Positions 16,804 through 25,087 of a stretch of 39,307 nucleotides of DNA are shown one piece after another; within the stretch, counting starts at the first letter, position 1; each line of letters starts with the position of its first letter. Source of the stretch: Phenylobacterium sp. (lineage in GTDB: Bacteria > Pseudomonadota > Alphaproteobacteria > Caulobacterales > Caulobacteraceae); contig NZ_JAUYQL010000136.1 of assembly GCF_030697305.1 (NCBI RefSeq), forward strand, positions 1-39,307, read 5' to 3'. A model generated the notes under the pieces. It was not told the DNA's origin. It saw only the letters and a list, made by a program, of their open reading frames with translations, and searched no databases. The translations under genes were made by a program, and so were the position numbers.

Positions 16804-18654
16804 ATGACCATCCGCCGCCTTCCGCCGCACGCCGTCAACCGCATCGCCGCCGGCGAGGTGGTCGAACGCCCGGCAAGCGTGGTCAAGGAGCTGGTGGAGA
16901 ACGCGCTCGACGCCGGCGCGACCCAGATCGAGGTGCAGATCGACGCCGGCGGCCTGGCGCGCATCCTCGTCGGCGACGACGGCTCCGGCATCGGGCCAGA
17001 GGAACTGCCGCTGGCGATCGAACGTCACGCGACGTCGAAGCTCACCCCAGACGACGCGGGCGACATCGACCTGCTGCGCATCTCCACGCTCGGCTTCCGC
17101 GGCGAGGCCCTGCCCTCGATCGGTTCGGTGGCCAGGCTGTCGATCGCCAGCCGCGCCCGCGGCCGGGCCGAGGCGCACGCCATCCACGTCGACGCCGGAG
17201 AAGCCCAGGCCGTGGCCCCCGCCGCCTTCCCCGGTCCGCACGGCGCCCGGGTCGAGGTCCGCGACCTTTTCTACGCCACGCCCGCACGACTGAAGTTCAT
17301 GAAGTCCGAGCGCGCCGAATCGACCGCGATCACCGAGGAGCTGAAACGCCAGGCGATGGCGCGGCCGACCGCGGCCTTCACCCTCGACATCGATGGCCGC
17401 CGCGCACTGCGCCTGCCGGCCGAAGCCGCGGGCGATGCTGGACGCCTGGCGCGGCTGTCGGCGGTGATGGGTCGGGAGTTCTCCGACAACGCCATCGCCC
17501 TGGACCACGAGCGCGAGGGCGTGCGGCTCACCGGGTTCGCCGGCCTGCCCACCTACAACCGCGGCAACGCCGCCCACCAGCATCTGTTCGTCAACGGCAG
17601 GCCGGTTCGCGACCGATTGCTGCAAGGCGCCCTGCGCGCCGCCTACGCCGACTTCCTAGCCCGCGACCGCCATCCCCTGGCCGCGCTCTATCTGGAACTC
17701 GATCCGATGCTGGTGGACGTCAATGTCCACCCGGCCAAGACCGAGGTTCGGTTTCGTGATCCGGGTCTCGTGCGCGGGCTGATCATCGGCGGCCTGCGCC
17801 ACGCGCTCGCCTCAGTCGGCCATCGCGCTTCGACCACGACGGCGCAGGCCGCGCTCGGCGGCTTCCGGCCCGAATATCGCCCGCCCGCCCCAGCGCAGGG
17901 TTTCTCCGCCTGGCGGATGGGCGGCTGGGGCCAGGCGCTGGCGGCCGCCCTCCCCGGCCTGGACGAGGTCTCGGCGCGCGCTGAACCGCAGCCGGACTTC
18001 ATCGCGTCCAGTCTCGAGCATCCCGGCCTCAACGAGCCCGGCGCGCCGGCCGTGGTCTACGATCCGGTCGACTTCCCGCTCGGCGCCGCGCGCGCGCAGG
18101 TGCACGAGACCTACATCGTCGCCCAGACCCGCGACGGGGTGGTGATCGTCGACCAGCACGCCGCCCATGAGCGCCTGGTCTATGAGCGGATGAAGGCCGA
18201 GATGGCGCAGTCCGGCGGCGTGGCTCGCCAAGTGCTGCTGCTGCCCGAGGTCGTCGAGCTCGACCCCGCCGAGGCCGAACGCTTGACCGCACGCGCCGAG
18301 GAGCTGGCGGCGTTGGGCCTGGTGATCGAGAGCTTTGGCCCGGGCGCCGTGCTGGTGCGTGAGACGCCGGCGCTGCTGGGCGAGACCGACGCGGCCGGAC
18401 TGGTGCGCGACATCGCCGACGACCTGGCGGAGAACGGCCAGGCCCTGGCGCTCAAGGAGCGGCTTGAGGACGTCTGCTCGACGATGGCGTGCCATGGCTC
18501 GGTGCGCGCCGGGCGCAGGCTGACGGCGGCCGAGATGAACGCCCTGCTGCGCCAGATGGAGGTCACCCCCCACTCCGGCCAATGCAACCACGGGCGGCCG
18601 ACCTACGTGGAGCTCAAGCTCGCTGATATCGAACGCCTGTTTGGTCGGCGCTAG
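16804..18654 (+). CDS. mutL: DNA mismatch repair protein MutL
   Basis: Mismatch-repair coordinator linking MutS to strand incision, 616 residues. The N-terminal GHKL ATPase has [26 protein letters not shown] and [13 protein letters not shown] proline/alanine-rich linker spans about residues 340-430. The C-terminal dimerisation domain retains the latent endonuclease motif: [12 protein letters not shown] fits DQHA(x)2E(x)4E, with further ACHGSVRAG and CNHGRPTY elements. This predicts an intrinsically nicking MutL, as expected where MutH is absent. ATG 16804 precedes the conserved MTIRRLPPH start. The stop TAG shares a CTAG (18651-18654) with the convergent rsmD stop. Confidence 0.96.
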   Translation: MTIRRLPPHAVNRIAAGEVVERPASVVKELVENALDAGATQIEVQIDAGGLARILVGDDGSGIGPEELPLAIERHATSKLTPDDAGDIDLLRISTLGFRGEALPSIGSVARLSIASRARGRAEAHAIHVDAGEAQAVAPAAFPGPHGARVEVRDLFYATPARLKFMKSERAESTAITEELKRQAMARPTAAFTLDIDGRRALRLPAEAAGDAGRLARLSAVMGREFSDNAIALDHEREGVRLTGFAGLPTYNRGNAAHQHLFVNGRPVRDRLLQGALRAAYADFLARDRHPLAALYLELDPMLVDVNVHPAKTEVRFRDPGLVRGLIIGGLRHALASVGHRASTTTAQAALGGFRPEYRPPAPAQGFSAWRMGGWGQALAAALPGLDEVSARAEPQPDFIASSLEHPGLNEPGAPAVVYDPVDFPLGAARAQVHETYIVAQTRDGVVIVDQHAAHERLVYERMKAEMAQSGGVARQVLLLPEVVELDPAEAERLTARAEELAALGLVIESFGPGAVLVRETPALLGETDAAGLVRDIADDLAENGQALALKERLEDVCSTMACHGSVRAGRRLTAAEMNALLRQMEVTPHSGQCNHGRPTYVELKLADIERLFGRR

Positions 18655-19217
18655 GGCGCGTACCTGAGGAAGTGCACCCGCGCCGCGCCATAGTCGCGGG
18701 CGTCGAGCGGCTCGAAACCGTCGACGGCGAAGGCCGCTTCACCCACGCCGCGCTCGAACACAACGACGGCCCCCGGCGCCAGCCAGCTTCCCGCCGCCAG
18801 CCGCGCCAGCGACTGCTCGCCCAGCCCCTTGGCGTAAGGCGGATCAAGGAAGGCCAGCTCGAACGCCGGACCGTCACCGCCGGGCCGCTGACCAAGGTCG
18901 GCGGCGTCGCGGCGATGCACCCGCGTGCGGCCGAACAGGGAGAAGGCGTCGACGGTCTCGCGGATCGCGCCGCGCGCCGCTTCATCGGTCTCGACGAACA
19001 GGCAGAACGCCGCGCCGCGCGACAGGGCCTCGAAGCCCAGCGCGCCGGAGCCTGCGAACAGGTCGATGACCCGCAAGTCGCGCACCCCCGGCGACCACGG
19101 CGCGTGCTCGAGAATGTTGAACACCGCCTGACGCGCCCGGTCCGACGTCGGGCGGGTCGCCAGGCCTGGCGGCGCCGTCAGACTGCGGCCCTTGAACTCT
19201 CCGGAAACGATGCGCAT
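18651..19217 (-). CDS. rsmD: 16S rRNA (guanine966-N2)-methyltransferase
   Basis: Methylates G966 of 16S rRNA on the assembled small subunit, using S-adenosylmethionine. From ATG 19217 the product has 188 residues and begins [13 protein letters not shown], the standard RsmD start; an open extension to 19274 is not needed. [16 protein letters not shown] is diagnostic. The SAM-binding motif appears as [20 protein letters not shown] and the catalytic motif as [12 protein letters not shown]. It is 25 bp downstream of the acyltransferase gene on the same strand and convergent with mutL. Confidence 0.93.
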   Translation of the reverse strand: MRIVSGEFKGRSLTAPPGLATRPTSDRARQAVFNILEHAPWSPGVRDLRVIDLFAGSGALGFEALSRGAAFCLFVETDEAARGAIRETVDAFSLFGRTRVHRRDAADLGQRPGGDGPAFELAFLDPPYAKGLGEQSLARLAAGSWLAPGAVVVFERGVGEAAFAVDGFEPLDARDYGAARVHFLRYAP

Positions 19218-19242
19218 CGGCTGTTTGGCTTGAACGCCGGCC

Positions 19243-19881
19243 TTACGTCCAGCGCTGCGGCGGGGCGAGCGCATGCAGGGCCTCTAGCCGCACACGCAGA
19301 TCCTCCATGAACGCCGCGCGTTCGCCGCCCCAATGCAGCGGCTCGCCGACCAGGACGGTGCAGTTCATCGGCACTGGAAGATGCGCGCCCTTTGGCAGCA
19401 CCCGCCCCGCGCCTTGCAGCCAGATCGGCACGATCGGCGCCTGCGGGAACGCCGCCGCCAGACGCGCCACGCCGTTCTTCAGGCGCGCCATCGCCTCGCC
19501 GTCGCCGCGGGTGCCTTCCGGGAAGATCAGCAGGATGTCGCCCGCCGCCAGCGCCTCGCGCGCCGGGGCCAGGATGTCCTCGCCAGACGCCACCTTGTCG
19601 CGCGCCACCGGAACCACATTGAGAATGTTGCGTGAGAACCAGGCCAACGGGCCGCCCTTGAGGAAATAGTCCGCCGCCGCCGCGGGTCGCACCCGGTCCA
19701 GCGCCTTGGACGGGTAGATGGTGAGCAGCAGCAGGGTGTCGACATGGCTGGCATGGTTGGCGACGACAATCGCCGGACCTTTGAGCGGCAGCCGTTCGCG
19801 CCCGACGATATCGGCCCCGGTGAAGACCCGGGCCAGCGGCCGGGCGACCAGCACGATCACGATCCGTCTCAGCCAGCGCAT
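19243..19881 (-). CDS. Lysophospholipid acyltransferase, PlsC-like
   Basis: A 212-residue membrane-associated acyltransferase of the 1-acyl-glycerol-3-phosphate acyltransferase family. Block I is NHASHVD (His43 and Asp48 of HX4D) and block III is FPEGTRG (120-126). Residues 1-20 form a hydrophobic, arginine-flanked anchor. The expected reaction is transfer of an acyl chain to a lyso-lipid acceptor, but acceptor identity is not readable. Its ATG overlaps the stop of the CdsA-like gene by one base (TGATG), so the two are translationally coupled and likely act in one lipid pathway. The open frame upstream of 19881 lies inside the CdsA gene in another frame and is not used. Confidence 0.88.
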   Translation of the reverse strand: MRWLRRIVIVLVARPLARVFTGADIVGRERLPLKGPAIVVANHASHVDTLLLLTIYPSKALDRVRPAAAADYFLKGGPLAWFSRNILNVVPVARDKVASGEDILAPAREALAAGDILLIFPEGTRGDGEAMARLKNGVARLAAAFPQAPIVPIWLQGAGRVLPKGAHLPVPMNCTVLVGEPLHWGGERAAFMEDLRVRLEALHALAPPQRWT

Positions 19882-20846
19882 CAGAAATGGTCCAGGGCGA
19901 AGTAGGCGAGGATATGGAAGTACAGCGGCGCGGTGAACAGCAGGCTGTCCACCCGGTCGAGGATGCCGCCGTGGCCCGGGATCAGGCCGCTGGTGTCCTT
20001 GACGCCCAGGTCGCGCTTGATGGCGCTCATGGTGACGTCGCCGGCGAAACCCGCCACCGGCAGGCTGATCGCCAGGATCGCCAGGCCGACGCCCGACAGG
20101 GGCGTGAACACGGGGCCGGCGAACCACAGCAGCGCCGCGGTGGTCGCCCAGCCGCCCAGGAAGCCCTCCCAGGTCTTGTTGGGGCTGACCGTGGGCATGA
20201 TCTTGCGCTTACCCAACGCCTTGCCCCAGCAGTACTGGAAGACGTCGTTGGCCTCGGTGGCGACCAGCAGCAGGAACACCAGCCCGGCGGGTCCTGCCGG
20301 GGCCCCGTCACTGAGCGGCGTACGCATCAGGAAAGCCGCGAAACCCAGGGCATAGACACAGGTGGCGATCGCCCAGTGGAACGTCGCCATGGTCGTCAGA
20401 TAGGCCCGCGTCTGGCCGATGCAGGCCATCAGGAACGGCAGGAACATGAAGACGTAGACCGGCGTGAACACCAGGAAGAAGCCGTAGGTGTCGGCGACGA
20501 TGAAGCCGTAGCTGATCGGGATCGTCAGATAGGCCACGAAGACGATCAGCCGGTCTTCTCGGCGGATCGGCGCCAGCGACAGGAATTCGCGCAGCGCGAT
20601 GAACGAGATCACCACGAACAGCGCGACCACCGCACCCCAGCCCGCCAGCAGCGCTGCGCTGAGCAGGGCGATCATCACCCACCACGAGGCGATGCGTTGG
20701 CGAAGGTTGGTGTAGTCCTTGGCGGGCTTGGCCTTCGACAGGCCCCAGGTGATCGCCACCGCCAGGGTGAGCGCGCCCAGCACCCCGCCCAGGCCCCACA
20801 GCAGGGCCGGCGGCTGGCCCGAGAAGAACCGCGCAATGACGTCCAT
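19881..20846 (-). CDS. CdsA-like phosphatidate cytidylyltransferase (YnbB type)
   Basis: A polytopic inner-membrane enzyme predicted to make CDP-diacylglycerol or a related CDP-lipid from CTP. It has 321 residues from ATG 20846; a TTG at 20867 would add seven. There are about eight hydrophobic segments. The CDP-diglyceride synthase signature is complete near the C-terminus: SAIKRDLGVKDTSGLIPGHG, then GILDRVDS. Sequence and context (linked acyltransferase and CDP-alcohol transferase, not uppS-dxr-rseP) suggest a second, YnbB-like copy and not the housekeeping cdsA. The housekeeping copy is not in the window, so that is an inference. It is divergent from the small membrane protein gene at 20945. 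Confidence 0.85.
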   Translation of the reverse strand: MDVIARFFSGQPPALLWGLGGVLGALTLAVAITWGLSKAKPAKDYTNLRQRIASWWVMIALLSAALLAGWGAVVALFVVISFIALREFLSLAPIRREDRLIVFVAYLTIPISYGFIVADTYGFFLVFTPVYVFMFLPFLMACIGQTRAYLTTMATFHWAIATCVYALGFAAFLMRTPLSDGAPAGPAGLVFLLLVATEANDVFQYCWGKALGKRKIMPTVSPNKTWEGFLGGWATTAALLWFAGPVFTPLSGVGLAILAISLPVAGFAGDVTMSAIKRDLGVKDTSGLIPGHGGILDRVDSLLFTAPLYFHILAYFALDHF

Positions 20847-20944
20847 GGCTTCCCCGACCCGGCTCAAGCCTGACCATGCCTTGACCGTGAGCCCGCACGC
20901 AAGCGAGGCTCGCTCGCGGCTGGACCGCCAGGAGGCGCTTCCCC

Positions 20945-21343
20945 GTGACCCCGTCCTTCGCCAAGCTGGCGCGCGCGACCCCGACCCATGTGGCCTTCGC
21001 CTTCCTGGCGATGGGCGGCTGGGCGCTGTTCGCCAACCGCGGTCACGGCCAGGCGGCGTGGACCGCAGCGCTGGGCCAGGGCGCGATGAGCGGCGTGATC
21101 ACCCTGTTGCTCAAGCGCGCGCTGGAGGCGATGGCGGCCAGGCTTTCCGGCGTCATCGCCTATCTGGCGCCGCCTGCGCTCAGCGCCAGCCTAATCCTAG
21201 TGCTGCTTTATGCGGCGCATCGGGCGATCGGCACGCCGCAGATCGCCGCCACCATCGCCGTTCCCTGGTCGGTGTCGACGCTGTATGCGATCCTCTACAC
21301 CGCGACGCTGGTGCGGGCGCGCAACGGGACCCCTGGATCATGA
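20945..21343 (+). CDS. Small polytopic membrane protein of the lipid locus, unknown
   Basis: A 132-residue hydrophobic protein with about four membrane segments (roughly residues 14-33, 40-58, 71-92 and 100-125) and little else. The start is GTG at 20945 with AGGAGG nine bases upstream, one of the best ribosome-binding sites in the window. Its stop overlaps the next ATG (ATGA, 21340-21343), so it is translationally coupled to the CDP-alcohol phosphatidyltransferase. I do not recognise the family. Coupling suggests a partner, transporter or accessory subunit for the lipid made by that enzyme. Confidence 0.72.
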   Translation: MTPSFAKLARATPTHVAFAFLAMGGWALFANRGHGQAAWTAALGQGAMSGVITLLLKRALEAMAARLSGVIAYLAPPALSASLILVLLYAAHRAIGTPQIAATIAVPWSVSTLYAILYTATLVRARNGTPGS

Positions 21344-22017
21344 ACGAGGCCGCGAGCGGCGATCGACGGCCGCTGAAGAGCCGGGCGGCAGGCTGGGCCC
21401 AAGCTCTGGCCGCGGCGGCGGCGCGGGGCGGGGCGAGCCCCGATCTGATCTCGGCCGCCAGCGTGGCCTTCGCCGGGCTGGGCGCGGCGCTGCTGATGCT
21501 CGCCGGGATCAACGAGTCGCCGCTGGCCCGCGGGCTGGCGCTGATCGGGGCCGCCGCCTGTACCCAGCTTCGCCTGCTGTGCAATCTGCTGGACGGTATG
21601 GTGGCCGTTGAGCACGGGCGCGGCGGCCCCTCGGGACCGATCTGGAACGAGATGCCGGACCGCATCGCTGACGCCCTGCTGCTGGTCGGCGCGGGCTACT
21701 GCGCCTACGGCTCGAAGCTGGACATGGGCGCGTGGCTGGGCTGGCTCGCCGCCTGCCTGGCGATCCTTACCGCCTATGTGCGCGAGCTCGGTCGCGGCTT
21801 CGACTTCCCCGCCGACTTCTCCGGTCCCATGGCCAAGCCGCATCGGATGGCGGCGCTCACCATCACCTGCGTGATCTCGGTGTTCGAGCCGTTCTGGGGC
21901 CTGCACGGCCAGTGCATGCTGATCGGCCTGGTGGTGATCGCCGCGGGCTCGGCCTGGACGGTGGTGCGACGCACCCGCACGCTGGCGCGACGCCTCGCCG
22001 AACGCGCCGCCGGCTGA
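21340..22017 (+). CDS. CDP-alcohol phosphatidyltransferase family protein (YnbA-like)
   Basis: A 225-residue membrane enzyme predicted to join a CDP-lipid and an alcohol. The CDP-alcohol signature is present in variant form: N82-L-L-D85-G-M-V-A89, then N103-E-M-P-D107 and D111. Relative to the classic DxxDGxxAR...GxxxDxxxD motif, the first Asp is Asn, the Arg is Val and the second Gly is Asn. As I recall, YnbA-type proteins share the two Asn changes but keep the Arg. The final helices end in a basic tail (VRRTRTLARRLAER). The alcohol substrate is unknown. It converges with the rluB-type gene, 6 bp apart. Confidence 0.8.
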   Translation: MNEAASGDRRPLKSRAAGWAQALAAAAARGGASPDLISAASVAFAGLGAALLMLAGINESPLARGLALIGAAACTQLRLLCNLLDGMVAVEHGRGGPSGPIWNEMPDRIADALLLVGAGYCAYGSKLDMGAWLGWLAACLAILTAYVRELGRGFDFPADFSGPMAKPHRMAALTITCVISVFEPFWGLHGQCMLIGLVVIAAGSAWTVVRRTRTLARRLAERAAG

Positions 22018-22023
22018 GCCGGA

Positions 22024-23538
22024 TCAGCGCTTGCCGGGACGTGGCCGGTCGGTGCTTGGCCTGCCGGTGCTTGGCCTGCCGGTGCGGGGCCTGTCGGTAG
22101 GAGGCCTGTCGGTGCGAGGCTTTTCGGAACGCGGCTGATCCGACCCGGGCTTGGCCGACGCTGGTCGCCTCGAGACGGGCTTGCCCGGACGCTGGCCCTC
22201 GGGGTGATGCGTCTCTCCGCGCGACGATTCCGTACGGGCCCGTTCGCCGTGGGGCCTCGACGCGGGCGTGCCGGAACGATCTTCGCCTGCACGTCCCGTG
22301 GACGGCGCGCTCGAGGCGGCAGCCGCGCGAGGCGCCAGGGTTCGCGACGCTCCCGGCTTCCCAGGACGGGGCCGATCAGCGTGGGGTCTGGCGGACGGAG
22401 CCTTGTCAGGACGATCGCCGCTGGAGCGCCCTCCAGCCGGCGCTGCCTTGGTGGTCGTCGAGCGGCTGGGCGCTGTGCGGGCCGGGGCGGCGTTGTCCCA
22501 CGCGGTTCGTTCGGGCGCGGGCTTCTTGGGTCGCGCGCTGGCGGAGCGCTTCTTCAGCGGCGTCGGCTTGGGTTTCTTGGGCTTGGCCCAGCCGGGCTTG
22601 TAGGTCTGCTTCTCGCGGGGTTCGAGCGGCATCGACGAGCGGGTCTGCACGCCCGGCTCGCGCCGGCGGTCGCCGCGCGAGATCTGACCCTCGGCGGTGC
22701 GTGCGCCGTGCAGTTGCGGTCGCTCGCCCTTGGGCAGGGCCTCCGGCGCGATGTGCTCGACGAACTGTTCGCGCAGCACGCGAGGGCCGACCTCCTCGAT
22801 GGCTCCGACCTCCAACGTCCCGAGGGCCAGGGGGCCGTAGGACAGGCGGATCAACCGGTTGACCTTGAGGCCCAGGGATTCCAGCACCCGGCGGACTTCG
22901 CGGTTCTTGCCTTCGGCCAGAGTGACGGTGATCCACAGGTTGGCGCCCTGCGGCCCCTCCTTGGCCTTGTCGAGCCGCGCGTCGATCGGGCCGTATTGGA
23001 CGCCCTCGACGGTGACGCCGGCCTTCAGGCGGTCCAGCTTGTCTTGGGTGACCCGTCCATGGGCGCGGGCGCGGTAGCGGCGCACCACCCCGCTGGCCGG
23101 CAGCTCCAGCGCGCGGGCAAGACCGCCGTCGTTGGTGAGCAGCAGCAACCCTTCCGAATTCAGGTCGAGGCGGCCGACGGAGATCAGCCTGGGCAGGCCG
23201 GGCGGCAGGGCGGCGAACACCGTCGGGCGGCCTTGCGGGTCGGAATGGCTGGTCACCAGGCCGGCGGGCTTGTGGTAGCGGAACAGGCGCGCCGGCTCGG
23301 CCTCGTTCACCACCTCGCCGTCGACGGTGAGGATGTCGCCGGGCTCGACCTTGACCGCGGGTGTCGTCAGCACCTGGCCGTTCAGCGCGACGCGACCCAG
23401 TTCGATCAGCCTCTCGACCTCGCGGCGCGATGCGACGCCGGCGCGGGCCAACGCCTTGGCGACCCTTTCGCCTGGCCGTGCGGCGTCGTCGGCTTGACCT
23501 GCGGAGGCGTCGCCGGTTGGGTGTTCATCGTGGATCAT
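22024..23538 (-). CDS. rluB: 23S rRNA pseudouridine synthase, RluB/RsuA family, with long basic tail
   Basis: A 504-residue protein from ATG 23538. An S4 RNA-binding domain (about 24-70, with RVAKALARAGVASRREVERL) precedes the RsuA/RluB catalytic domain (85-260). The catalytic Asp125 is in GRLDLNSEGLLLLTNDG, and GKNREVRRVLESLGL is the family C-motif. RluB/RsuA/RluE enzymes convert specific rRNA uridines to pseudouridine; RluB (23S U2605) is the likeliest. Residues about 262-504 are an unusually long low-complexity tail of Arg, Pro, Lys, Ser, Thr and Ala, ending in repeats of the form RPSTGRPSTDRP. The DNA there is a 15-bp tandem repeat. Divergent from tadA with only 12 bp between start codons. 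Confidence 0.88.
   Translation of the reverse strand: MIHDEHPTGDASAGQADDAARPGERVAKALARAGVASRREVERLIELGRVALNGQVLTTPAVKVEPGDILTVDGEVVNEAEPARLFRYHKPAGLVTSHSDPQGRPTVFAALPPGLPRLISVGRLDLNSEGLLLLTNDGGLARALELPASGVVRRYRARAHGRVTQDKLDRLKAGVTVEGVQYGPIDARLDKAKEGPQGANLWITVTLAEGKNREVRRVLESLGLKVNRLIRLSYGPLALGTLEVGAIEEVGPRVLREQFVEHIAPEALPKGERPQLHGARTAEGQISRGDRRREPGVQTRSSMPLEPREKQTYKPGWAKPKKPKPTPLKKRSASARPKKPAPERTAWDNAAPARTAPSRSTTTKAAPAGGRSSGDRPDKAPSARPHADRPRPGKPGASRTLAPRAAAASSAPSTGRAGEDRSGTPASRPHGERARTESSRGETHHPEGQRPGKPVSRRPASAKPGSDQPRSEKPRTDRPPTDRPRTGRPSTGRPSTDRPRPGKR
22051..22125. repeat. Five 15-bp tandem repeats in the rluB tail
   Basis: Units begin at 22051, 22066, 22081, 22096 and 22111. The first two are identical (GGTGCTTGGCCTGCC); the others differ at a few positions. 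Read on the left strand, each unit encodes a five-residue unit of the form RPSTG or RPxTD. The period is a multiple of three, so copy number can change without a frameshift. Confidence 0.85.
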
Positions 23539-23550
23539 GATCTTCGCAAC

Positions 23551-24012
23551 ATGCGCATCGCCCTCGAAGCGGCGCAAGCCGCCGCCGCGCGCGGCGAGAC
23601 GCCGGTGGGCGCCGTCGTGGTCGATTCCGTCACTGGCGAGGTGTTGGCGAGCGGCTCCAACGGCCCGATCGGCGCCCACGACCCGACGGCGCACGCCGAG
23701 ATCGTGGCGATCCGCGCCGCGGCCGCACGGCTGGGCAACTATCGCCTAACCGGCCTGACCCTGGTGGTGACCCTGGAGCCGTGCGCCATGTGCGCCGGCG
23801 CGATCAGCCACGCGCGCATCGGTCGCCTTGTGTTCGGCGCCGAGGACGCCAAGGGGGGCGCGGTGGTCCACGGCCCGCGGTTCTTCGACCAGCCCACCTG
23901 CCATTGGCGACCGCAGATCGAGGGTGGACTGCTGGCGACGGAGAGCGCCGCCCTGCTGCAGGGCTTCTTCCGCGCCCGCCGCAAGGCCGCCAGCGGCGGC
24001 GCACTCACCTGA
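23551..24012 (+). CDS. tadA: tRNA-specific adenosine deaminase
   Basis: Deaminates adenosine 34 of tRNA-Arg(ACG) to inosine. The 153-residue form from ATG 23551 contains the zinc/proton-shuttle motif HAE (48-50) and the zinc ligands in PCAMCAG (77-83, Cys78 and Cys81). NGPIGAHDPTAHAEI is typical of TadA as against cytidine or guanine deaminases. Many TadA proteins have a few residues before the MRxALE helix, so in-frame GTG codons at 23521 or 23530 are possible starts; they would overlap the divergent rluB start. Downstream is a candidate small RNA with its own terminator. Confidence 0.92.
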   Translation: MRIALEAAQAAAARGETPVGAVVVDSVTGEVLASGSNGPIGAHDPTAHAEIVAIRAAAARLGNYRLTGLTLVVTLEPCAMCAGAISHARIGRLVFGAEDAKGGAVVHGPRFFDQPTCHWRPQIEGGLLATESAALLQGFFRARRKAASGGALT

Positions 24013-24097
24013 GACACGGCGAGCGACAAATATGACGCCGGCATCACCTTTATCACGGCCAAGCTCTTGCAATGCCGATCGCCCATCATAGATGAGC

Positions 24098-24164
24098 ACT
24101 GCCCAACCTGGGCGTTTCCTCCCTAATGACTGAGCCGCGCCCCTCGGGACGCGGCTCTTTTTTT
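24098..24164 (+). ncRNA. Candidate small RNA with exposed CCUCCC and intrinsic terminator
   Basis: This 67-nt stretch in the tadA-permease intergenic region has the layout of a stand-alone sRNA. A 5' hairpin (GCCCA 24101-24105, loop ACC, TGGGC 24109-24113) is followed by an unpaired linker with CCTCCC (24118-24123), complementary to a Shine-Dalgarno sequence. A perfect terminator hairpin closes it. Upstream, TTGCAA (24067-24072) with a weak TAGATG 16 bases on could be its promoter. It may instead be simply the 3' end of the tadA transcript; expression is not shown by sequence. Confidence 0.42.
24132..24164 (+). terminator. Strong intrinsic terminator
   Basis: A perfect 8-bp stem (GAGCCGCG 24132-24139, CGCGGCTC 24150-24157), a 10-base loop and seven T residues (24158-24164). 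It ends the candidate small RNA and any tadA read-through, 18 bp before the stop codon of the convergent permease gene. Confidence 0.92.
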
Positions 24165-24182
24165 GGCCTTTGCTCCTCCTCC

Positions 24183-24941
24183 TCAGGGCGTGAAGAAGAA
24201 CAGCCGCACGGCCTGGACGAAATAGACCGCGCCGATTCCGGTGACGATGTAGCGGGTGTAGCGCTTGAAGTTCACGTCGCTCAGCCGCTCGAGGATCAGG
24301 CCGCCCACCGCGGTGCCGGCCATCGACACCGGAATGGCGATGGCGAAAACCCACAGCGGCGGTACGCCGTCGGCGTGGCGCGAGGCCAGCATCGGCCCGC
24401 CATAGACGAGGATCTTGGCCATGTGGCTGAACACCTGCGTCGCCGCCTTGGTCGCGACAATGGCGTGGCGGGTGAGCTCAGTGCGGACGAAAAAGATGTC
24501 CAGCAGCGGCCCGGCGACGCCGGCGCTGAGGTTGAGCCCGGTGACGATCAGGCCTGAGGCGAAAGCCTGGGGCGGCCTGGCGGCGTCCAGCGATATCCAG
24601 CGCTGCGGCAGCCAGACCAGCACCGGCACCAGGCTCATCAACAGATAGAGCAGCGGCTTCGAGGGCACGAAGGCGATCAGCGACACCACCACAGCAGCAA
24701 TGATCGAGGCCGCCGCGTACCAGCCGATGATGTCCCAGCGCACGTGACGGCGATGCAGGATCGCGCGCCAGCCGTTGGCCACCAGTTGCAGCACCCCGTG
24801 GGTGATGAAGGCGGCCTGCACCGGCAGGACCAGGGCAAGGGCGCCCATCAGCACCATCCCGCCCGCCATGCCGAACACACCCGACAGCGTCGCGGTGACG
24901 AACGCGGTGATGATCAGGAACAGGCCGATCAATCCGCTCAA
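24183..24941 (-). CDS. TSUP (TauE/SafE) family permease
   Basis: A 252-residue polytopic inner-membrane protein of the sulfite exporter TauE/SafE (TSUP) family. The repeated family halves are visible: an N-terminal block [18 protein letters not shown] after the first helix, and [25 protein letters not shown] about 125 residues later. Around eight membrane segments are expected. TSUP members move small organic or sulfur-containing anions; the substrate cannot be told. The start is TTG at 24941, since later ATGs would remove the first conserved helix; no clear ribosome-binding site is seen. It diverges from the acyl-CoA dehydrogenase gene across 178 bp. Confidence 0.83.
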   Translation of the reverse strand: MSGLIGLFLIITAFVTATLSGVFGMAGGMVLMGALALVLPVQAAFITHGVLQLVANGWRAILHRRHVRWDIIGWYAAASIIAAVVVSLIAFVPSKPLLYLLMSLVPVLVWLPQRWISLDAARPPQAFASGLIVTGLNLSAGVAGPLLDIFFVRTELTRHAIVATKAATQVFSHMAKILVYGGPMLASRHADGVPPLWVFAIAIPVSMAGTAVGGLILERLSDVNFKRYTRYIVTGIGAVYFVQAVRLFFFTP

Positions 24942-25087
24942 CGCAGCGGTCGCTCGGAAGCCTGCAACAGGCGGCGGATATGCCCCATGGCGTGGTTCCC
25001 CCTACGTCCGACGTAGCGCCGCGCTGGCCGTTCGTCGAGCCCTCGGGCGCGCTCGCCTTGCACGTGGGCGGGGTGCGTGCGAGAAGA

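Noticed and set aside
22204..24012. 602-codon rightward open frame covering rluB and running into tadA
   Set aside because: Only its last 153 codons are TadA; the rest is antisense to the clear pseudouridine synthase and has no family features. Long antisense frames are expected at this GC content.
24012..24100. Sigma-T (GGAAC/CGTT) promoter for the sRNA, which would identify it as GsrN
   Set aside because: No GGAAC lies at the right distance upstream of any CGTT here.
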